Source: a virus
Reading direction: 5' to 3' (one strand)
Length of the DNA: 31,337 nt
Virus record (IMG/VR): IMGVR_UViG_3300031601_001447
Location: 1 to 31,337 of that record
Below the pieces are notes generated by a model. That model made no database searches and was not told the origin of the DNA. It saw only the letters and a program-made list of their open reading frames with translations. Positions 15,056 through 22,534 of the stretch are shown here, piece by piece (the first letter of the stretch is position 1; every line of letters begins with the position of its first letter). Position numbers and translations under genes: made by a program.

Positions 15056-15891
15056 TTCAACTCCTTGGCCCCCACGTCACATGGGTAGCTGATATGATTG
15101 ATATACTCGACGACCTTCTTATAAGGCCATTCGTTGAGTTGTTTCAGGACCCCGGAACGATAACTGGACCATGCGAAGATTAAATATCGCTGAGATTGAA
15201 TAGGTGGATAAAACACCCGGTTCTGTCCACTGGTCATAAGCCCGAAGATATGTTCAAGCCATGGGTTTTTGGGCTCACCTTCAGCGCCGTATTTTCCGTA
15301 AAGATATTCTGAACTCCGCAGGCATTTGACGATCTCCGTGTAATCAATGTTTTTTCGTTTGGTCAAGAAGAATCGCGTACTGGCCCACCAGTACGATTTA
15401 TACCGTCCATCCGTAGCAGGCATCGGGGAATATTGACTTGGGTAGCTGATATAGTCAAACCGATCCTCGTCGAGCCACTGAAGCCATTCCTTGATTACAT
15501 TTTTGTCATTAATGAAGGCGTTCATATCTCCATCAAAATGAACCAGGTAATCCCCGCGTGTTAACACCATGGCATTCAAAAAGTTAATATCATTCCATTT
15601 GGGTTCATATTTCCCCAAATACTTCTCCGTGTGCCGATTGAAAACCAGATTGTCTATGATCCCACTTGCCTGTTGATTTAGTAACCAATCCTGTGTTTCT
15701 TTCGGGAGCGGATCGTGGACATCAATAAATACGGTCGTTTCAATCTCATGACCTTCGAAGAACTTGACCTTGTTGATTATACCCTCGGTGAAGAAATCGA
15801 GCGAACGGGTCCCGTTGAGCATAGTTCCCTGTTTCGTGGACTGCTCCATGAACCCGGGGCGTGTGTCTAAGTTTATGGCGATGCTAATCAT
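15052..15891 (-). CDS. GT-A-type glycosyltransferase
   Basis: A 279-residue protein with a DxD motif in 'GDYLVHFDGDMNAF' (DGD at 120-122), after an N-terminal Rossmann-like half ('ETTVFIDVHDPLP', 'FLNAMVLTRGD'). No close family is recognised from the C-terminal half, which has several aromatic motifs ('KSYWWASTRFFLTKR'). The ATG overlaps the small upstream ORF as ATGA, with GAGGA 7 nt before it. Function as a sugar transferase is inferred from the DxD and the cassette context. Confidence 0.75.
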   Translation of the reverse strand: MISIAINLDTRPGFMEQSTKQGTMLNGTRSLDFFTEGIINKVKFFEGHEIETTVFIDVHDPLPKETQDWLLNQQASGIIDNLVFNRHTEKYLGKYEPKWNDINFLNAMVLTRGDYLVHFDGDMNAFINDKNVIKEWLQWLDEDRFDYISYPSQYSPMPATDGRYKSYWWASTRFFLTKRKNIDYTEIVKCLRSSEYLYGKYGAEGEPKNPWLEHIFGLMTSGQNRVFYPPIQSQRYLIFAWSSYRSGVLKQLNEWPYKKVVEYINHISYPCDVGAKELK

Positions 15892-16190
15892 GATTTAATC
15901 CTCAATCCTATGCCGCGCCGATTACACCGGAGCTGTTTTAACCAAAATGCTTTCCTCACAAATAGAATGCACTTTGGAGGACCAAACGAAACAAATAATC
16001 CGAATCTAAGGAATTCTCTTGCAGCCACCGCATTGAGAATCATTTGAGAAACGATTTCTGACTCCATTTCCCCTTGGGCATAGTTTCTCACTGTTACTGT
16101 CGTACAGGAAACGAAGGTTGTACCGGAATAATTAGTGGGATTACTATCGGCAGTTCCGGAACAGTCATCACTGGTGTTATACAAGATCAT
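15888..16190 (-). CDS. Hypothetical protein in glycan cassette
   Basis: A 100-residue ORF whose ATG at 16190 has GGAGG 7 nt upstream, overlapping the end of the previous small gene. A GTG at 16196 is too close to that site. The N-terminal part is Ser/Thr/Asn-rich ('NTSDDCSGTADSNPTNYSGT'), like a glycosylated or exposed beta stretch. The middle is helical ('MESEIVSQMILNAVAAREFL') and the C-terminus is basic. No family is recognised. Its ATGA link to the following transferase supports it as a real gene. Confidence 0.5.
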   Translation of the reverse strand: MILYNTSDDCSGTADSNPTNYSGTTFVSCTTVTVRNYAQGEMESEIVSQMILNAVAAREFLRFGLFVSFGPPKCILFVRKAFWLKQLRCNRRGIGLRIKS

Positions 16191-16192
16191 CC

Positions 16193-16402
16193 TCACACCT
16201 CCGCTTGTTCTAACCCATGGTCTGACATATCTTCAAACATGGTACAGCGACAATTCTCGTCGATGTCGATTGATTTGAAAGTGCAATAAAGGCCCTCGAA
16301 TTTTCTCCCCCTGTGGACATTCATCCCATTAAACCTACAGGCCATAGTCCTGCATTCATAAATCGTTGTATCGTTTAAAAAAGCCCTTGGAAATTCAGCC
16401 AT
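16193..16402 (-). CDS. Small Cys-rich hypothetical protein
   Basis: A 69-residue protein with five cysteines ('IYECRTMACRFNGM', 'YCTFKSIDIDENCRCTMFE'), a spacing that could bind a metal ion. The start overlaps the upstream zinc-ribbon gene by 8 nt (ATGGCTGA), so translation is probably coupled. No known domain is recognised. It forms a run of three small proteins with the genes on either side, between two glycosyltransferases. Confidence 0.55.
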   Translation of the reverse strand: MAEFPRAFLNDTTIYECRTMACRFNGMNVHRGRKFEGLYCTFKSIDIDENCRCTMFEDMSDHGLEQAEV

Positions 16403-16712
16403 TGCCTCGTACCTCCACCATGATCGCGTCCTGGAATTGTCTCAGCGTTCGACCTTCCACTACAAGTTTTGGCCACCCTGATCCAGTTTCAACCTTCTTG
16501 AGCGTAACCATGGCAGGTTCACCTGATACCGGGTCCCATCTCACATCCCCGGGGAATTCAAAGGTCTCGCCCTCCGGAATATTCAGACCCATCTTGACCG
16601 CATCCTCGTCACTGATGTTTTCGATTGCATCCATGTGGTCAAAATAACAGCACATTGGTTTTTCATCGGCCCGCATTGATCTTCCACATTGCTTACACAC
16701 CCAGTAAATCAT
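16395..16712 (-). CDS. Zinc-ribbon-like small protein
   Basis: A 105-residue protein starting at the ATG at 16712, which overlaps the GT stop as ATGA and has GGAGG 5 nt upstream. A slightly earlier start would remove that spacing. The N-terminus 'MIYWVCKQCGRSM' followed by 'KPMCCYFDHM' gives a CxxC plus CC metal-site pattern. The rest is a mixed domain ('EFPGDVRWDPVSGEPAM', 'LRQFQDAIMVEVRG') that I do not recognise. The N-terminal resemblance to the 56-residue protein at 10621-10791 suggests that both come from one family. Confidence 0.6.
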   Translation of the reverse strand: MIYWVCKQCGRSMRADEKPMCCYFDHMDAIENISDEDAVKMGLNIPEGETFEFPGDVRWDPVSGEPAMVTLKKVETGSGWPKLVVEGRTLRQFQDAIMVEVRGNG

Positions 16713-17281
16713 AGTACCCTCCATTCATGGCCGTAGTTCTTCCATTTATGCCACTTCCAAACCTGATACTTCCGGTCTTGAAGATGGTAAACATAGTTCC
16801 CTGGCATATAGTACGCTTTGTATCCAGCATTCATAATTCTCTTGTAATAATCGCCGTCACAGTGCATTCCTTTTGCTTGGTTGAAGCCGCCTACATCTTC
16901 CCACGCTTTCTTGTGTGTCAAAATCATGTGGCCATTGTCGCAACCACCACCTTCTACGGTTGCGGTCCCATGCTCTTTCCAGACCTTCTCTGCCCACCTA
17001 ATATGGTCAACCAGATCGTCACTTCCTGCCGGACAACCGGGGGACTTTTGAGATCCGGACGCACAACGATTAGTAACGGCAGTTATCCAGCCTGCCTGGT
17101 GGCCAAGTTTTGTTGCTGCCGCTAAGAACGCCTCATACCAGTTTGGGTTACATAAAAACAGATCATGGTCCATTATCAGTACCCAATCATGCGCGTGTTC
17201 CATGGCCCGGTTATACGCAAACCCCACCTTCTTGCACGGCTCGTATGGGATTACAGTTTCAATAAATAGTCTTTCGGTCAT
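16709..17281 (-). CDS. Compact GT2-type glycosyltransferase
   Basis: A 190-residue protein with 'DWVLIMDHDLFLCNPNWYEA' (DHD at 38-40). The 'AWEDVGGFNQ...MHCDGDYYKRI' motif follows, the usual GT2/GT27 galactosyltransferase-like acceptor-side region in which a glycine-rich loop precedes acidic residues. It lacks the first ~40 residues of a full GT-A domain, including the strand before the nucleotide-binding loop. It may therefore be a naturally short form or a 5'-truncated one. The ATG overlaps the kinase stop as ATGA. Sugar transfer is likely; donor unknown. Confidence 0.8.
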   Translation of the reverse strand: MTERLFIETVIPYEPCKKVGFAYNRAMEHAHDWVLIMDHDLFLCNPNWYEAFLAAATKLGHQAGWITAVTNRCASGSQKSPGCPAGSDDLVDHIRWAEKVWKEHGTATVEGGGCDNGHMILTHKKAWEDVGGFNQAKGMHCDGDYYKRIMNAGYKAYYMPGNYVYHLQDRKYQVWKWHKWKNYGHEWRVL

Positions 17282-17763
17282 ATCATTTCCCTTAATTGTT
17301 TTTCGTCACTTTCATAATTTGGTCGCCAGAATGCTTTCCGAATATCTTTAACCGGGGGAATGCCAGATATAGATGCTAACTGAAAATCGATCAGATAAAT
17401 TTTTTCATCAAGATCCATAATGTTTCTAAGTTTCCCTTTAAATACCAGATCATTATGAACGATATCGGCCTTATTTAAAACACTTACGATATGGTCAATT
17501 TGCTTAGATGAAACGCTTTTCGTTTCTTCTCCTACATAAGACATTACAATAAAATTCTTGCCGTATTTTTTGACCACAGGCGCTATGTCATATTTAGCCA
17601 ATATCTCTAATGCCTTGACTTCATGTGCCACAATCGGCTCGATATCGCCTGGGTAGTATGGTTTCAAAAATGAATTAACCAGTTTGGTTGTTGAGGAATC
17701 AAGATCGATAGTCTTCAATATGTTCCCCTCTAATCGTTCAATGTTTGCGGTGTTTCCTCTCAT
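17278..17763 (-). CDS. Minimal kinase of the APH/choline-kinase or RIO-like fold
   Basis: Only 161 residues long, yet it has the core catalytic features of the kinase-like superfamily. A possible Lys is present in 'ILKTID' (K17), and the helix-C-type Glu is in 'HEVKALEIL' (E48). The catalytic 'IVHNDLVFKGKLRN' has HND at 103-105 and N114, and 'IYLIDFQLA' has the metal-binding DFQ at 126-128. Such small kinases phosphorylate sugars, Kdo/heptose residues or small alcohols such as choline. The shared cassette with an HxGH cytidylyltransferase and a LicD-like gene makes an alcohol or sugar substrate more likely than protein. Ribosome site AGGTG precedes the ATG, which overlaps the upstream methyltransferase as ATGA. 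Confidence 0.75.
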   Translation of the reverse strand: MRGNTANIERLEGNILKTIDLDSSTTKLVNSFLKPYYPGDIEPIVAHEVKALEILAKYDIAPVVKKYGKNFIVMSYVGEETKSVSSKQIDHIVSVLNKADIVHNDLVFKGKLRNIMDLDEKIYLIDFQLASISGIPPVKDIRKAFWRPNYESDEKQLREMI

Positions 17764-18401
17764 CTATAACACCTGAATATGTTCCGTGGATACCAGCCGT
17801 CCTTTACCGTACCGAGATCATCAATTTGATAATCTGTATTGTCTTTCAGGATGTTGAAGACGTCTTGGCTTGATGATATATTGGCGCTCTTGGCCATAGC
17901 GTCTCCCTGGGTGGTTGAGAAGAACAGGCAATCGGTTTTCTGTGACACAATCGAAATGCACCCATACGCATCTTCGCCCGCTTGCTTTAACAACCACATC
18001 CACTGATCGAACCATATAATGAAGTCATATCGGTCTAATCCGGATATTAATTCCTTGTCAATAATTGAATGAACAAACTTGGCGCCGGTCTTGAATTCCA
18101 TCTCTATTGCTGTCGCAAGGTCTATCATGGCCTTGTCGTAATCAATCCCGGTCATACTTGCCCCAACAGATTGAAGGCGAAAGGTAATCCCACCCGCCGA
18201 GCAACCCAGGTCAAGGCCCTGCTTGCCTTTTACGTCAATTTCTTCCAGGATTCTATCTACCCGCAAGCTGGTATTCTTCCTGTGGCTCGGCAGAGACATG
18301 AAAGGGATGTCATGGTAAAGTTTGCCTTGATCCAAGGAAGATCCCCCGATTTTTTCTACGCCTATTTTTGATGCAAGTTTTTTCAGGTGTTCCTTAGCCA
18401 T
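17760..18401 (-). CDS. Class I SAM methyltransferase
   Basis: A 213-residue protein starting at the ATG at 18401, with GGAG 8 nt upstream and an 8-nt overlap with the upstream transferase. A longer frame from 18614 exists, but its first 71 residues read as an out-of-frame translation of the neighbouring gene. 'GLDLGCSAGGITFRL' (62-76) is the SAM-binding loop and 'MTGIDYDKAMIDLA' the acidic-loop strand. 'YDFIIWFDQWMWLL' is the motif-IV region. It probably acts on a sugar of the decorated glycan. It is directly upstream of the small kinase. Confidence 0.85.
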   Translation of the reverse strand: MAKEHLKKLASKIGVEKIGGSSLDQGKLYHDIPFMSLPSHRKNTSLRVDRILEEIDVKGKQGLDLGCSAGGITFRLQSVGASMTGIDYDKAMIDLATAIEMEFKTGAKFVHSIIDKELISGLDRYDFIIWFDQWMWLLKQAGEDAYGCISIVSQKTDCLFFSTTQGDAMAKSANISSSQDVFNILKDNTDYQIDDLGTVKDGWYPRNIFRCYR

Positions 18402-19122
18402 TCCATCTACTCCAATGGTTATTGTTAGACGCATGCTCCATGTAGTACGCCTGGTCAGGGGACACGTTATCCGGGTCCACATACCAATCCAAGTGCTTGG
18501 CCGTATAGGGGGCCAGAGTACGTATGCCATGCTGCAACCTTCTCCACTCCGTACCGGACCGATACATGCCGAAAGTGGTATCAATAGGGGCCTTAATATA
18601 TCGGATAGGATCATGACCCAAATTTATGGTCCTAATAGCACTGCGGTGGAATTTGTAATGCAGACCCTTCTTGCCGCTTAACAGTATTTCCTTCTCTGGG
18701 TAATAGCCTGGAATATCATCTATGCGCAACATTGGACCGACCACCGCTACGTTTGTCATCTTTCCCAGAAGAGTTGAGTAGACGGCAAGAATGTTCCCGT
18801 CAGCAGGGTCCAAAGCAATATCTGGGTCCGTGACCACATAGTTGGAGCTGCCGTGGGTTGTAAAATAGTCCTTAATGCTCTGTGTAACCATCAGGTCGTT
18901 CCGCTTGGCATTGCGCCTTTTTCCAGTGTTGGGTGAGGACCACCGATACACCTTGGTTCCCGCTGACTCCAACATACGTAGGTACTCCACAGTTGGCCCG
19001 TATGAACTGCCCTGGTCTAACATCACTATTATGAATGGCGTATCAATGGTATCGTGATACGACTGGATAGACTCCTGTAGCATGGTCAATCGGTCACACG
19101 TTACGATAAAAATAGGGATCAT
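18394..19122 (-). CDS. GT-A-type glycosyltransferase
   Basis: A 242-residue protein beginning with a canonical GT-A first strand ('MIPIFIVTCDRLTMLQESIQ'). It has the segment 'NYVVTDPDIALDP', whose DPD at 99-101 is the DxD-type metal site. Late aromatic and charged motifs ('DNVSPDQAYYMEHASNN') are in keeping with a GT2-like enzyme. The ATG overlaps the methyltransferase stop as ATGA, with GAGG 7 nt upstream. Specificity is unknown. Confidence 0.78.
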   Translation of the reverse strand: MIPIFIVTCDRLTMLQESIQSYHDTIDTPFIIVMLDQGSSYGPTVEYLRMLESAGTKVYRWSSPNTGKRRNAKRNDLMVTQSIKDYFTTHGSSNYVVTDPDIALDPADGNILAVYSTLLGKMTNVAVVGPMLRIDDIPGYYPEKEILLSGKKGLHYKFHRSAIRTINLGHDPIRYIKAPIDTTFGMYRSGTEWRRLQHGIRTLAPYTAKHLDWYVDPDNVSPDQAYYMEHASNNNHWSRWNG

Positions 19123-19724
19123 CCCATGTCCTCTTTCAATATCAGCCCTGTTCCCTGTCCGAATGAGTATTCCTTGTCAACTCTTTTTGTATAATAACCT
19201 GTGAGTGTAATAAAAGTTCTATCCTGTATTCTACTCTTTGCAGCCTTAGCCATTAATTCATCCCAGAATCCCCTAATGCAGTCTTCAAATACTATATCGT
19301 GTATGGCAATAATATTTTTTGCTAAGGGGGCATAAATTTTATAATCCTCTTTTAGCACCTCATAGGTATGTTTGGCATCCAAATAAACAAGATGAACATC
19401 CCGCCCATTCAGTATTTTCATCAGCTCCACCATTGTTGCTGGATTTCTACTGTTCCCTACTATATCAGGACAGCGTGCTGCGCTTATATCAACCCCGATA
19501 TGCTCATAGCCCAAAATCTCTTCATAATATCTCTTCTGTTTGCCAAACCCAATACCAACTTCAACTATCATAGGTTTTTTTATTTCCCTGTTTCTGAAAT
19601 AGGTATCTATAAACTCAAGGTAAGCCTGCCATTCCCCCATACTCTGGGATGGCATTGTAGGATGCTGTCGTGTGCATTCTGTTGTCGTCCACGGTGGCAT
19701 AAGATTGTTTATTTTACCTAACAT
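19119..19724 (-). CDS. Class I SAM methyltransferase (CmcI-like)
   Basis: A 201-residue protein. 'MIVEVGIGFGKQKRYY' (52-67) is the SAM loop, 'HIGVDISAARCPDIVG' follows, and 'LVYLDAKHTYEVLKEDYKI' with 'IIAIHDI' mirrors the Methyltransf_24 and CmcI pattern seen in the other cassette enzyme at 11990. A GTG at 19727 is an equally close alternative start; the ATG at 19724 forms TGATG with the upstream stop and has GAGG 8 nt before it. It is immediately downstream of a truncated radical SAM gene. The substrate is not shown. Confidence 0.83.
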   Translation of the reverse strand: MLGKINNLMPPWTTTECTRQHPTMPSQSMGEWQAYLEFIDTYFRNREIKKPMIVEVGIGFGKQKRYYEEILGYEHIGVDISAARCPDIVGNSRNPATMVELMKILNGRDVHLVYLDAKHTYEVLKEDYKIYAPLAKNIIAIHDIVFEDCIRGFWDELMAKAAKSRIQDRTFITLTGYYTKRVDKEYSFGQGTGLILKEDMG

Positions 19725-20836
19725 CACTGCTTCCTCAAATCTGATAGTTGATGACTGTTACATGGGAGTTCTGATATAAGCTGCGCCGTCATAGACCTCT
19801 CTTCTGGCGTCTCCCCCTCGAATCCACGCATGAACGTCCCATGCACCCTAATACCCATGCTTCTAATCGCCCTCAGCGTTTCCTTAGCTTTCTCCAGGTC
19901 CAAGCTCTTGTTTATAACCTCATCGAGTATCCTTTGGCTACCACTCTCAAAGCCTACCTTGACCTCAACACATCCACCGTCCTTCATGGCTTGCCACGTA
20001 CTGACATCACAAGTATCTATTCTACACATGGCCCCCCACGGCAGACCTATTTCCTTCATCACTCTTGCAATCCCCTTGATTCGTGCGTTTCCAATGTTGA
20101 ATGTGTCATCATCAAAGTATATGTAGCGTAACTTAGGGAATCTCTTTACTGCATCCTGAACCTCTGCCTGGATCCGTTCTGGACTATGACCCCTATACCT
20201 TTTATTCTTCTGGAACTTCTGTGAATAGCAGAACGTACAGCTAAACGGACATCCTCTACTCCCCCACATATTTAATGCGAGTTTATGCCTCGCCATCTTA
20301 TAATCATAAATACTCTCATCTCTGGTTGGGAATGGCGCATTATCTATGTTTTCCCATTCATCGAACTCATACACGCCACCCTTACCGCTTGTCAGGCAGG
20401 CATACAGGCTCCTTTCATATTCACCCCGCAGGACAGCATAGACTTCAGGCTGATCTATCAATTCAGCGTTAGATGTTGCAAGTGGGCCGACCAAAATGAC
20501 CTTGCTGTATTTCGATACCTCCTTTGCTATGTAATAATCATTATCCTTCGATGCCATAGCTGTTTCCATCACCACGTAGTCAAATTCCCGTGCGAGATTG
20601 AAGAAGTAAGTGTATTCATCCAGATGCAGAATGGAGTCACGGAATACGGACTGCATTCCCTTTTGCTTCAAATAAGCATCCGCATACGCCAGGTTAAATG
20701 GGAAGGGGAAATAATTTCGATGTATTGGTCTTATATACGGCCATCTACATCCAGCCCGCAGCCCCATTTTCGGTTTCGCATCCTTCGATGCCCCAACAGG
20801 TGTAAACCATGGTTGGTTGGAAATCAATATATTCAT
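19724..20836 (-). CDS. Radical SAM protein with B12-type N-terminus, C-terminally short
   Basis: A 370-residue protein. Residues 1-150 look like a cobalamin-binding N-domain ('FPFPFNLAYADAYLKQKG', 'DYVVMETAMASKD', 'KVILVGPLAT'). The [4Fe-4S] motif is C196, C200, C203 in 'GSRGCPFSCTFC', and 'IYFDDDTFNIGN' and 'GCVEVKVGFESGSQRIL' are radical SAM core strands. The protein stops soon after 'RSMTAQLISELP', where related enzymes (including the 401-residue one at 10788) continue with a 'QFS...PFPGT'-like strand. The final SAM-binding strand and accessory domain therefore appear to be missing. It may be a broken paralogue or a minimal form. The start overlaps the upstream GT as ATGA. Confidence 0.82.
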   Translation of the reverse strand: MNILISNQPWFTPVGASKDAKPKMGLRAGCRWPYIRPIHRNYFPFPFNLAYADAYLKQKGMQSVFRDSILHLDEYTYFFNLAREFDYVVMETAMASKDNDYYIAKEVSKYSKVILVGPLATSNAELIDQPEVYAVLRGEYERSLYACLTSGKGGVYEFDEWENIDNAPFPTRDESIYDYKMARHKLALNMWGSRGCPFSCTFCYSQKFQKNKRYRGHSPERIQAEVQDAVKRFPKLRYIYFDDDTFNIGNARIKGIARVMKEIGLPWGAMCRIDTCDVSTWQAMKDGGCVEVKVGFESGSQRILDEVINKSLDLEKAKETLRAIRSMGIRVHGTFMRGFEGETPEERSMTAQLISELPCNSHQLSDLRKQ

Positions 20837-21513
20837 TTGAACCCCTCCTGTGCTCGTCTATGAAAGTTTTCTTTGTCTGCGGCCAAAAGATGTCTTGATC
20901 CTGTGTAGACCGTATCCTTCGCTGATTTATGGTTGCCCTTCCCTCCCCAGTGATTGTGCCACACCACAGAAGTAGGACAATACTTTACCCTGTTCATTGA
21001 TTTACTTTTGCTGAACAGCTCAGTGTCGGCACTAAAATGTTTATAAATCTCATTATAGAAGATGCCTTTGAGACTTGTCTTTATGTAATTCCGTGAAATT
21101 AGGCCGGCGCAAGCATTCCGTCCATTCTGTATCCCATCCTTGAATGTAACTAATCCTTCTGCGTTTGGAAACGTTTGCTGCATACATTTCATGGCTTCTT
21201 TGAGCCATCCTTTTTCCACTTCCATGTCATCGGACAAATACACGAAATATGGTTCTTCACTAATAGAACAACACCTATTTGTAGCTTTGACGCATTCTAC
21301 CGTTGAGGGGAACATTTCTATATCTTCTTCATAAAACTGGCTCAATGATAATTCTTTTAATGTAGCCTCGTCTTTTTCATGGTCAATTATAATGTGCAAT
21401 CTATAATTTTCGTACATAGTGCGATCTTTAATCCATGTGAGTGCTTTAATGAGCTGTTTTGGCCGCCTGAAAGTTACAACACACACCCCGACCGCTGGTT
21501 CATTTAATTCCAT
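20833..21513 (-). CDS. GT2-type glycosyltransferase
   Basis: A 226-residue protein with 'VGVCVVTFRRPKQLIKALTW' as the first GT-A strand and helix, 'LHIIIDHEKDEATLKEL' as the second, and 'PYFVYLSDDMEVEKGWLKEA' with SDDM at 94-97 as the metal site. A late 'NHWGGKGNHKSAK' is typical of the acceptor loop in some GT2 enzymes. The ATG overlaps the SDR stop by 14 nt, with AGGA close by. It likely adds a sugar to a growing chain in the host cytoplasm. Confidence 0.83.
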   Translation of the reverse strand: MELNEPAVGVCVVTFRRPKQLIKALTWIKDRTMYENYRLHIIIDHEKDEATLKELSLSQFYEEDIEMFPSTVECVKATNRCCSISEEPYFVYLSDDMEVEKGWLKEAMKCMQQTFPNAEGLVTFKDGIQNGRNACAGLISRNYIKTSLKGIFYNEIYKHFSADTELFSKSKSMNRVKYCPTSVVWHNHWGGKGNHKSAKDTVYTGSRHLLAADKENFHRRAQEGFK

Positions 21514-22534
21514 TATTCCTAACCCAATTAATGAGGTTTCTGCATCCGGTTTGTGGTGTGGTTCTTGGATGCCAACTTAAATCTTTGTTTATTTTATGAA
21601 TATCCGAAATATACACTTTCTGGTCAGATGGTCTCCAGCCAGCGTTTGTCCGCATTACTTTAATATTCAATTCAGATTCCAGAAAAACAATGAGTTCATT
21701 AAGGGATACGGTATTATCGGGACCGCCACCGACATTCCACACAGCACATTGTATATCTGATTGTATGAATGCGTCATAGGCGCTCACTACATCATCCACA
21801 TAAAGAAGGTCCCGTACCTGTTTCCCATCTCCAAAAATGGTAATTGGCTTGCCATTAATCATAGCAATAATAAACCAGGCTACCCAGCCTTGATCCTCAA
21901 ACCCGAACTGCCGGGTTCCATAGATACACGACATACGAAATACAGCAGTTTTCATCCCGTAAATATGGGCATATTCCTGCGTATATAAATCTCCTACATA
22001 TTTGCTTACCCCATAAGGAGTATGCCCAGTGTGGTCTATTGGCATATCCTCCGCTACCCCTGTTTTGACACTAAAATAGGCGTATCGTGTTTCTAACTCG
22101 TTAAGTGTAATCGTGTCTACATTCCCTCCATAGACCTTATTCGTAGAGCAATAGACAAAAGCTGCTTTCGGACATATTTGCCGAGTACACTCCAACATAT
22201 TGAGCGTGCCGAAAGCATTGATGCTAAAGTCCTCTTTGGGAATACGAATAGAAAGAGGCACCCCTGGCTGTCCCGCGGCATGGATGACGGCATCTACACC
22301 GTCTCCGAGAGCCATCTTTACATCATCTACATTACGCACATCCCCTTTTACTCTCTGAATATTCTCGTATCTTCTGAGCCATTTCCAATTATATTCTACT
22401 GATTCTTTATCGAACCCAAAGAGACTTGAGCGCATAAGGTTATCAAGGATGATTACTTCATCACCTTTTTCGGCATAGAATTCAGCAGCATGACTGCCAA
22501 CCATCCCAGCTCCGCCGGTAACGAGAATTCTCAT
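21500..22534 (-). CDS. NAD-dependent SDR epimerase, CDP-paratose 2-epimerase-like
   Basis: A 344-residue extended SDR. The NAD-binding motif is GGAGMVGS (7-14), the Ser/Thr site is in 'CSTNKVYGG' (129-137), and the catalytic Tyr-Lys pair is Y174 and K178 in 'TPYGVSKYVGD'. Family-specific segments 'STNKVYG', 'YGTRQFGFEDQGWVAWF' and 'GDGKQVRDLLYVDDV' closely follow CDP-paratose (tyvelose) 2-epimerases. An epimerisation of a CDP- or NDP-sugar is therefore likely. GGAGG lies before the ATG, which overlaps the LicD-like stop as ATGA. No other gene of the 3,6-dideoxyhexose pathway was found, so the donor may come from the host or the reaction may differ. Confidence 0.88.
   Translation of the reverse strand: MRILVTGGAGMVGSHAAEFYAEKGDEVIILDNLMRSSLFGFDKESVEYNWKWLRRYENIQRVKGDVRNVDDVKMALGDGVDAVIHAAGQPGVPLSIRIPKEDFSINAFGTLNMLECTRQICPKAAFVYCSTNKVYGGNVDTITLNELETRYAYFSVKTGVAEDMPIDHTGHTPYGVSKYVGDLYTQEYAHIYGMKTAVFRMSCIYGTRQFGFEDQGWVAWFIIAMINGKPITIFGDGKQVRDLLYVDDVVSAYDAFIQSDIQCAVWNVGGGPDNTVSLNELIVFLESELNIKVMRTNAGWRPSDQKVYISDIHKINKDLSWHPRTTPQTGCRNLINWVRNNGIK

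Noticed and set aside
18402-18614. Upstream extension of the methyltransferase gene at 17760
   Set aside because: The added residues overlap a neighbouring glycosyltransferase out of frame and do not resemble a methyltransferase. The internal ATG at 18401 has a good ribosome site.
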